The position numbers and the translations under genes are program-made. DNA of 37,417 nucleotides from an uncultured Blautia sp. (GTDB taxonomy: Bacteria; Bacillota; Clostridia; Lachnospirales; Lachnospiraceae): NCBI GenBank assembly GCA_946538475.1, contig CAMNGN010000002.1, positions 1 to 37,417 on the forward strand, written 5' to 3'. Under the pieces are notes generated by a model, which ran no database searches, had not been told where the DNA came from, and saw nothing but the letters and a program-made list of their open reading frames with translations. How positions within the stretch are numbered: the first letter of the stretch is position 1; each line of letters begins with the position of its first letter. Shown here piece by piece: positions 25,753-32,139 of the stretch.

Positions 25753-27069
25753 ATGGAAACAGAGACAATAACAGCAGACCGCGGACATATGGTAAAGAAG
25801 ATGTACGCGGAACTTGGAATATCCGAAGAAGTCCTCTCCTTTGCGGAGGAGACCGAAAAGACGCTCACGGAGCAGTACAGGAATTTTGACCATACCGCCG
25901 AATACAACCAGCTTAAGGTGCTTTCGGCCATGCAGAAAAACAAGGTGAGCGAAGAGTGCTTCGGATCGACCACGGGATACGGATATAACGATTACGGACG
26001 GGAAACGCTCGAAAAGGTCTATGCGGACACATTCCACACCGAGGCATGTCTGGTCCGCCCGCAGATCGCATGCGGCACACATGCGCTGGCAATCGCACTT
26101 TTCGGGAACCTTCGCCCGGGCGACGAGATCCTTTCTCCCGTCGGAAAGCCGTATGACACCCTGGAGGAGGTCATCGGCATCCGTCCGTCCAGGGGTTCAC
26201 TGGCCGAGTACGGCGTTACTTACCGACAGGTCGAACTGAAAAAAGACGGTTCTTTCGATTACGAAGGAATAAAAGAAGCTTTGAATCCGCGTACTAAACT
26301 TGTCGAGATACAAAGATCCCGCGGGTACCTCACCCGTCCTTCTTTTTCGGTCGCGCAGATCGGTGAGCTGATTAAGTTTATTAAGGGCATTCGTCCCGAT
26401 GTGATCTGCATGGTGGACAACTGCTACGGCGAATTTGTCGACGTCATCGAGCCCTCCGATGTGGGAGCGGATATGATCGTCGGCTCGCTCATCAAAAATC
26501 CCGGCGGCGGACTTGCCCCGATCGGCGGATACATCGCAGGGACAAAGGAATGTATTGAAAACTCGGCCTCCCGGATGACCTGTCCGGGTCTGGGCAGCGA
26601 GGTCGGAGCCACTCTGGGAGTCAACCGTTCTTTCTACCAGGGCTTTTTTCTCGCACCGACCGTCACGGCCGCTGCGCTGAAAGGCGCTGTGTTTGCCTCG
26701 GCACTTTACGAGAGACTTGGTTTTCCGGTAACACCGGGGAGCCGTGAGCAGAGGAACGATATCATCCAGGCGGTCACTCTGGGAGCGCCCGAAAAGCTGA
26801 TCTCTTTCTGCAAAGGCATCCAGGCAGGCGCACCTGTCGACAGCTACGTCGATCCGGAGCCCTGGGATATGCCGGGGTATGACAGTCAGGTGATCATGGC
26901 CGCCGGCGCTTTCATCCAGGGGGCCAGCATCGAGCTGTCCGCTGATGGTCCGATGAAACCGCCGTACAATGTCTATTTCCAGGGAGGGCTGACCTTCCCT
27001 CATGCCAGATACGGAATACTGAAATCTCTCCAGCGTCTTGTCGATGACGGACACGTAAAACTGTCGTAA
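25753..27069 (+). CDS. Methionine gamma-lyase family / aluminium-resistance-like PLP protein (YnbB-like)
   Basis: A 438-aa PLP-dependent fold-type-I protein of the family annotated as methionine gamma-lyase-like or aluminium resistance protein, related to Bacillus YnbB. The PLP lysine is probably Lys248 in SLIKNPGGGLAP; the upstream VDNCYGEF supplies the cofactor-ring Asp. Other family blocks are GSTTGYGYNDYGRE and MTCPGLGSEVG. The real substrate of this family is not well established, so lyase activity is an inference. The ATG at 25753 follows AGGTGA. Its position right after miaA, and before an FAD-dependent dehydrogenase, suggests an extended operon. Confidence 0.9.
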   Translation: METETITADRGHMVKKMYAELGISEEVLSFAEETEKTLTEQYRNFDHTAEYNQLKVLSAMQKNKVSEECFGSTTGYGYNDYGRETLEKVYADTFHTEACLVRPQIACGTHALAIALFGNLRPGDEILSPVGKPYDTLEEVIGIRPSRGSLAEYGVTYRQVELKKDGSFDYEGIKEALNPRTKLVEIQRSRGYLTRPSFSVAQIGELIKFIKGIRPDVICMVDNCYGEFVDVIEPSDVGADMIVGSLIKNPGGGLAPIGGYIAGTKECIENSASRMTCPGLGSEVGATLGVNRSFYQGFFLAPTVTAAALKGAVFASALYERLGFPVTPGSREQRNDIIQAVTLGAPEKLISFCKGIQAGAPVDSYVDPEPWDMPGYDSQVIMAAGAFIQGASIELSADGPMKPPYNVYFQGGLTFPHARYGILKSLQRLVDDGHVKLS

Positions 27070-27115
27070 AGGATGATGCTTTGCCCAAAAGGGCATTCCG
27101 CGGAAGGATAAAAAT

Positions 27116-28702
27116 ATGATCAGGATCAGTCAGCTGAAGCTGCCGATATATCACACCTCCGAAGAACTCACTGAGGCGGTGCGAAAAGCCCTGAGATGCG
27201 GTGACACGCCTTTTACGTTCCGCATCCGCAGGCAGTCTTTGGATGCCAGAGACAAAACACAGTTAAAATATGTATATACGATCGATGCGGATGTCCGGGG
27301 GGAAAAAGCTCTGCTTCGCCGCAGCGGCAAAAGCCTCGAGGCCGTGACAGAAAAAAAGTACCGTTTTCCGAAATCGGGGACAGAACTGCTGCCGCATCGG
27401 CCGATCGTCGTCGGCAGCGGACCTGCGGGGCTTTTCTGCGCATGGTATCTGGCCAACGCGGGGTATAACCCCATTCTGTTAGAGCGCGGTGAGGATGTCG
27501 ATGCACGAAAGAAGACCGTAGAAGCTTTCTGGGCGGGAGGATCACTCGATCCTGAGTCGAACGTGCAGTTCGGCGAAGGAGGAGCAGGAACTTTTTCGGA
27601 CGGAAAGCTCAATACGCTGGTCAAAGATCCCGCCGGAAGGAACCGGGAAGTGCTTCAGCGTTTTGTGAAAGCCGGAGCGCCGGAGGAGATCCTTTATCTT
27701 CAAAAGCCGCATCTCGGCACCGATATGCTGACGGGTATCGTAAAAAACCTTCGCGCCCAGATCATCTCCATGGGAGGAGAAGTCAGATTCCGCAGCAGAC
27801 TCACCGACCTTGAGATCGGGAACGGCGCTCTTACCGGAGTTGTCGTGAACGATGATGAGCTTATCCCGGCTGAGGTTTGTGTGCTGGCCATAGGTCACAG
27901 CGCAAGAGATACCTTCGCTATGCTGGATGAGCGTAAAGTCATGATGACTCCCAAAGCTTTTGCCGCGGGCGTGCGAATCGAACATCCGCAGACGATGGTC
28001 AATCTGGGTATTTACGGGCAGGAAAAGATAGATATCCTCGGTCCTGCTGCCTACAAAATGACGCACAAGTGCGACAACGGGAGAGGTGTATACACGTTCT
28101 GCATGTGCCCGGGCGGCTATGTCGTCAATGCCTCATCGGAAGAGGGGCGGCTTGCCGTGAACGGCATGAGCTATCACGACAGGGCTTCCGCCAACGCGAA
28201 TAGTGCCGTCATCGTCACGGTGACACCCGATGATTTTGGCGGAGAGGGTCCGCTTGCCGGGATTGCCTTCCAGAGAGGGCTCGAAGAAGCAGCATTCCGG
28301 GAAGGAAGAGGAAACGTTCCGGTGCAGCAGTTCGGTGACTTTGAAAAGAACATGCCGAGCGAAGGTCCCGGAGAAGTCATCCCCTGTATAAAAGGCGGAT
28401 ACCGCTGGGGAAATGTAAGAGAATGTCTTCCCGCTCCGGTTGCGGAGGCTGTCTGTGAAGGGGTTCATGCATTTGCAGATGTGATTCCCGGCTATGACCG
28501 CAGTGATGCGGTGATCGCAGGCGTAGAGAGCCGTACTTCGTCCCCCGTAAGGATCACCAGAGACGATTCTCTCGAGGCAAACTATGGCGGGATCTACCCT
28601 TGCGGAGAAGGCGCGGGATACGCGGGCGGCATCACTTCGGCAGCCATGGATGGCCTGAAAACGGCAGAAGCGATTGCCAAAAAATACGCCTCGCTCAAGT
28701 GA
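27116..28702 (+). CDS. FAD-dependent dehydrogenase (COG2509-like)
   Basis: A 528-aa flavoprotein related to the uncharacterised FAD-dependent dehydrogenases of COG2509. An N-terminal domain of about 95 residues precedes the Rossmann dinucleotide motif GSGPAG at 100-105. Downstream are FGEGGAGTFSDGKLNT, a typical block of this group, and the C-terminal FAD-contact region YPCGEGAGYAGGITSAAMDG. The cysteines in CMCPGG (near residue 330) may be functional but this is not known. GGAAGGA at 27102-27108 sets the ATG at 27116. It follows the PLP enzyme by 46 bases with a small TGCCC/GGGCA hairpin between. The substrate cannot be told from sequence. Confidence 0.88.
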   Translation: MIRISQLKLPIYHTSEELTEAVRKALRCGDTPFTFRIRRQSLDARDKTQLKYVYTIDADVRGEKALLRRSGKSLEAVTEKKYRFPKSGTELLPHRPIVVGSGPAGLFCAWYLANAGYNPILLERGEDVDARKKTVEAFWAGGSLDPESNVQFGEGGAGTFSDGKLNTLVKDPAGRNREVLQRFVKAGAPEEILYLQKPHLGTDMLTGIVKNLRAQIISMGGEVRFRSRLTDLEIGNGALTGVVVNDDELIPAEVCVLAIGHSARDTFAMLDERKVMMTPKAFAAGVRIEHPQTMVNLGIYGQEKIDILGPAAYKMTHKCDNGRGVYTFCMCPGGYVVNASSEEGRLAVNGMSYHDRASANANSAVIVTVTPDDFGGEGPLAGIAFQRGLEEAAFREGRGNVPVQQFGDFEKNMPSEGPGEVIPCIKGGYRWGNVRECLPAPVAEAVCEGVHAFADVIPGYDRSDAVIAGVESRTSSPVRITRDDSLEANYGGIYPCGEGAGYAGGITSAAMDGLKTAEAIAKKYASLK

Positions 28703-28710
28703 GGTTTACA

Positions 28711-28741
28711 TTGTATCCGATTTATGGTAAACTATTATAAT
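28711..28741 (+). promoter_or_regulatory. Possible promoter of the radC-mre operon
   Basis: TTGTAT at 28711-28716 and TATTAT at 28733-28738 are 16 bases apart; a perfect TATAAT overlaps at 28736-28741 with a 19-base spacing. The upstream TTTACA at 28705 is too far away. The predicted leader of about 70 bases contains no obvious gene. Confidence 0.5.
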
Positions 28742-28818
28742 GAATTCATTCAGGAACTGTATGTGTAAGATTTCCATGCAGGCAGCATTCCTAAGAGCCT
28801 CCCTTGTAAAGAGGGCTT

Positions 28819-29532
28819 ATGAATCATATCAAAATAAAAGAACTTCCCGCCGAGCAGCGCCCCTACGAAAAATGTATTTCCATGGGTGCTTCGGCGCTTA
28901 CCGACAATGAGCTGCTGGCGATCATACTGCGCAGCGGCACGAAAGATCTCAATTCGCTTCATCTGGCGGACATTGTCCTTTCCGCAACCGGAAAGACTGC
29001 ATTTCCGGGACTGCAGGGGCTCTATCACATGTCTGTCAGGCAGCTTATGGAACTGCCGGGCATCGGCAAGGTCAAAGCGGTGCAGCTGCTTTGCATAGGA
29101 GAACTGTCGCGCAGAATGGCGTCATCCTCTGCAAAGAATGCCTTGTGTATGGCCGATGCGGCATCGATCGCAGAATATTTTATGGAGCGCCTGCGCCATG
29201 AGGAGCAGGAGCATCTTTACAGTCTTATGCTGGATGCCAAAAACCGTTATCTCGGTGAGCAGCTTATCACAAGAGGAACGGGAAATTCCACGCTGGTCTC
29301 TCCTCGCGAGATATATATCGAGGCACTTCGCAGGCAGGCACTGGGGGTGGTTCTCATTCATAACCATCCGAGCGGAGACCCTTCTCCCAGCGATTATGAC
29401 ATTGATGTTACCGAAAGGATGTTCGTTTCGGGTGAGATGATCGGCATCCCTTTGATGGATCATATTATTATCGGAGATCAGGAATATTTCAGCTTCCGTG
29501 AACAGGGGTTGTTAAACACAGATGATTTTTGA
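28819..29532 (+). CDS. radC: RadC/YsnA family JAMM-domain protein
   Basis: A 237-aa member of the RadC (DUF2466) family. An N-terminal UPF0758 domain with a helix-hairpin-helix (ELPGIGKVKAVQLL) precedes a JAMM/MPN+ metal site HNHPSGDPSPSDYD, with His181, His183 and Asp194, which is complete. The old link to radiation repair is not supported for this family and its function is unclear, although a DNA or peptidase role is plausible from the fold. The ATG at 28819 follows GAGGG. Its last 11 bases overlap the mreB-like gene, a common order in Clostridia and Bacillus. Confidence 0.95.
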   Translation: MNHIKIKELPAEQRPYEKCISMGASALTDNELLAIILRSGTKDLNSLHLADIVLSATGKTAFPGLQGLYHMSVRQLMELPGIGKVKAVQLLCIGELSRRMASSSAKNALCMADAASIAEYFMERLRHEEQEHLYSLMLDAKNRYLGEQLITRGTGNSTLVSPREIYIEALRRQALGVVLIHNHPSGDPSPSDYDIDVTERMFVSGEMIGIPLMDHIIIGDQEYFSFREQGLLNTDDF

Positions 29533-30535
29533 AAAAGTGTACGGGATAGATCTCGGCAACAGCTCGGTAAAGATCATAACGGGCACGCCGGGGTCTGTCT
29601 ATACCGAAAAGAATATCATCGCGTCGAAAGGGCGCGAGATCATAGCCGTGGGTGACGAGGCATACGCGATGTTGGGCAAACAGCCCATGGATATCCGTGT
29701 CAAATCGCCGATGGCTTTTGGCATGATAGCAGAACTTGAGCTGCAGGAGATCGTCCTTTACACGATGCTTACCCGTATGGGAAATACCCAGGGACTTCGC
29801 TCGGTCATTTATTTTACCGCGCCGCCCGACATGTCTCCGATAGAAAAAAGAGCGTATTATTATGTGGCAAACGGACACTGGATGCGGCAGAACCGGGTAT
29901 TTCTGGTGGAAAGTCCCATGGCAGAAGCCATTGCACTGGGCATAAATCCCGATGACAATACCGGAAATATGATCGTCAACATCGGTTCCGAGAGTACCTC
30001 CTTTGCGATCATTGCGGACGGCCGCATAATCATCAGCCGAAAACTGCAGACCGGCGGCAAGCAGATCACCGAGGCGATCTGTGCGGAGATACGCAGCACG
30101 CATCATCTGCAGATCGGGTACATGACCGGCCGTAAGCTGAAAAACGAACTCGGTTCCCTCAGCGATGATGAGAAAAAAGGAATAAAAGTGATCGGGATCG
30201 ACAGTGTTTCCGGTCTGCCACGCGAGGAGATGATCACCTCAGATGTGGTAAAGGCCGGTATTCTGAACAGTCTGTCGGGTCTCGCTTCAGAGATGAAAAC
30301 TTTTCTGGAGAGGATCCCTCCTCAGATAGCCATGCACATAAAAAAAGAAGGCGTATATCTGACCGGAGGCACGGCCAGACTCCCGGAGCTTCATCAGTAT
30401 CTGGCAGATTATACGGGATTTGCCTTTAACCTTCCCAACATGTACGAAAAGTCCTGCATCAGAGGACTCGGCAAAATCATCGAAGACAAAGAACTCCGCC
30501 GCTTTGCGCTGCCCGTGACGGAGCGCAGATTATAA
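29522..30535 (+). CDS. mreB: Divergent MreB-like actin homologue
   Basis: Bacterial actin homologue expected to organise lateral wall synthesis with MreC, MreD, PBP2 and RodA, which follow. The 337-aa length is normal and the actin-fold phosphate-1 motif is present as GIDLGNSSVKI. The phosphate-2 motif is strongly altered: canonical MreB has VDIGGGTTEV, whereas here residues about 152-159 read VNIGSEST, with Asn153 in place of Asp and only one Gly. The adenine-side motif is LTGGTARLPEL rather than LTGGGALL. The ESPMAEAIALG block fits the catalytic-side motif. It may bind nucleotide weakly. The ATG overlaps radC by 11 bases. Confidence 0.88.
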   Translation: MIFEKVYGIDLGNSSVKIITGTPGSVYTEKNIIASKGREIIAVGDEAYAMLGKQPMDIRVKSPMAFGMIAELELQEIVLYTMLTRMGNTQGLRSVIYFTAPPDMSPIEKRAYYYVANGHWMRQNRVFLVESPMAEAIALGINPDDNTGNMIVNIGSESTSFAIIADGRIIISRKLQTGGKQITEAICAEIRSTHHLQIGYMTGRKLKNELGSLSDDEKKGIKVIGIDSVSGLPREEMITSDVVKAGILNSLSGLASEMKTFLERIPPQIAMHIKKEGVYLTGGTARLPELHQYLADYTGFAFNLPNMYEKSCIRGLGKIIEDKELRRFALPVTERRL

Positions 30536-30544
30536 AAGACTCCC

Positions 30545-30561
30545 CTTTGAGGTGTTCAAAG
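30545..30561 (+). promoter_or_regulatory. Small hairpin presenting the mreC ribosome binding site
   Basis: A perfect 6-bp stem CTTTGA/TCAAAG (30545-30550 with 30556-30561) has the loop GGTGT. The Shine-Dalgarno GAGGTG (30549-30554) spans the stem top and loop, one base before the mreC ATG at 30563. It could modulate mreC translation, but six mostly A-T pairs are weak. Confidence 0.4.
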
Positions 30562-30562
30562 A

Positions 30563-31615
30563 ATGAAAAACAGACTTCATTTTCGATTCAATATAAAAAG
30601 CAGGCATCTGCTGGTCATCATGACCCTTTTCTGCCTGGCCTGCATCGTCGGTACGTTTGCTTCCGGCATTGGACCGGGACCGCTGAGAGAAGCGGCGGCT
30701 GCCATTGTTGTTCCCTTTCAGAACAGCATCGAAGCAGTGAGCGGACTGTTTCACGGCGCCCGCGAGAATATGCGTGCCAAGGAAGAACTGATCGCCGAGA
30801 ACGAGGATCTGAAGCTGCAGGTCGAAAGTCTCACGGGGCAGATCAACACGCTTGTCCAGGACCAGCAGGAGCTCAGAAGGCTGCAGGCTCTTTACGATCT
30901 CGATCAGGAATACACGGATTATCCCAAGATAGCAGCGCGCATCATCTCAAAAGATCCGGGTAACTGGTATGATACTTTTATGATCAATAAAGGAAGCCTT
31001 GACGGCATCCGCATCGACAATAATGTCATCGCCGGAAAAGGGCTTGTCGGTATCGTGACGGAAGTAGGTGCCACCTGGGCAACCGTCCGTTCCATCATCG
31101 ATGACAGCAGCAGCGTGAGCGCCATGACGGTCAGCACTTCTGACAACTTTATCGTGCAAGGGGACCTGGAGCTTATCGACGAAGGAAAACTTCGGTTTGT
31201 CGAGCTTTACGATCAGGAAGGAAAAGTGACGACAGGAGAGCAGATCGTCACATCGAACATCAGTGAAAAATATGTCGAAGGTCTGTTTATCGGGTATGTG
31301 AGCGAGGTCGAACAGGATACCAACAATCTGACCAAGACCGGCACCATCGTGACCCCGGTCGACTTCGGACATCTGAGAGACGTCTTTGTCATCACCCGCA
31401 ACAAGGCTGACGCTTACCTTGAGGATGCACCGAAAGCAGCGGACGATTTCCCGGGGGATGAAAACGAAACAGCTGCGGAAGGTACACCTGCGGAGGAAAC
31501 AGCCGCAGAGGATACTTCTTCAGACGAGGTCACGGAAGAAGAGGTTCCCGCCGAAGAAACGCAGACGGAAGAAGAAAGCGGAGACACAGCTTCCGGGAAT
31601 GAGGGAGAAGAGTGA
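30563..31615 (+). CDS. mreC: Rod shape-determining protein MreC
   Basis: Bitopic membrane protein that links the MreB/MreD side to the periplasmic-side face of PBP2 in the elongasome. The 350-aa protein has a membrane helix at about residues 15-35, a coiled coil at about 65-110 (ELIAENEDLKLQVESL) and a double beta-barrel domain with RIISKDPGNWYDTFMINKG and GLVGIVTEVG. A tail of about 60 residues from about 288 is extremely acidic, rich in Glu, Thr and Ala, and longer than in Bacillus MreC. The mreD GTG overlaps its stop by four bases. Confidence 0.95.
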   Translation: MKNRLHFRFNIKSRHLLVIMTLFCLACIVGTFASGIGPGPLREAAAAIVVPFQNSIEAVSGLFHGARENMRAKEELIAENEDLKLQVESLTGQINTLVQDQQELRRLQALYDLDQEYTDYPKIAARIISKDPGNWYDTFMINKGSLDGIRIDNNVIAGKGLVGIVTEVGATWATVRSIIDDSSSVSAMTVSTSDNFIVQGDLELIDEGKLRFVELYDQEGKVTTGEQIVTSNISEKYVEGLFIGYVSEVEQDTNNLTKTGTIVTPVDFGHLRDVFVITRNKADAYLEDAPKAADDFPGDENETAAEGTPAEETAAEDTSSDEVTEEEVPAEETQTEEESGDTASGNEGEE

Positions 31616-32139
31616 AAAGCAAGATCATCCATGTTGCAGTGATCCTGGGCTGTTTTTTGCTACAGAGCACTGTCATCAAGAAAATCGCGATCGGATCCAT
31701 AAGTCCTAATCTTATATTGATCCTGTGCGTCTCCATGGGTCTTATGCGAGGCCGCAAGAGCGGAATGTGGACCGGATTTTTCCTGGGCATTCTGACAGAT
31801 ATGTTCTACGGGTCGGTGTTCGGCTTTTATGCGCTTATCTACATGTACGTGGGATTCCTGGCAGGATATGCGCATCGTATCTGCTACGACGATGATCTGA
31901 AGGTGCCCGTGCTTCTTGCCGCAGCGACCGATCTTTTATACGGTCTTTCGGTCTATGCGCTGCAGTTTCTTCTGCGCGGCAGGCTTTCGCTGGGCGTTTA
32001 TTTTGTGCGTATCATCATACCCGAAGTGATATACACGGTAATTCTGACAGTCATCGTCTACAGGATATTCCACTATATCAATTATCATTTTATGTCGCCG
32101 ATCCGGCAGGAGAGAGATTCCATATGGGTAATAAGATAA
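31612..32139 (+). CDS. mreD: Rod shape-determining protein MreD
   Basis: A 175-aa polytopic membrane protein with about five hydrophobic segments (for example VAVILGCFLLQSTVI and the YGSVFGFYALIYMYVG segment), matching MreD, which helps MreC and PBP2 assemble in the membrane. The start is GTG at 31612, overlapping mreC by GTGA with GGGAGA upstream, so translation is coupled. The last 16 bases overlap the PBP2 start. Sequence conservation in this family is low; position and topology carry the call. Confidence 0.92.
   Translation: MKSKIIHVAVILGCFLLQSTVIKKIAIGSISPNLILILCVSMGLMRGRKSGMWTGFFLGILTDMFYGSVFGFYALIYMYVGFLAGYAHRICYDDDLKVPVLLAAATDLLYGLSVYALQFLLRGRLSLGVYFVRIIIPEVIYTVILTVIVYRIFHYINYHFMSPIRQERDSIWVIR

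Noticed and set aside
26197-27096. 299-codon frame on the - strand inside the PLP enzyme gene
   Set aside because: The sense gene carries complete family motifs; the antisense frame is a shadow without a start signal.
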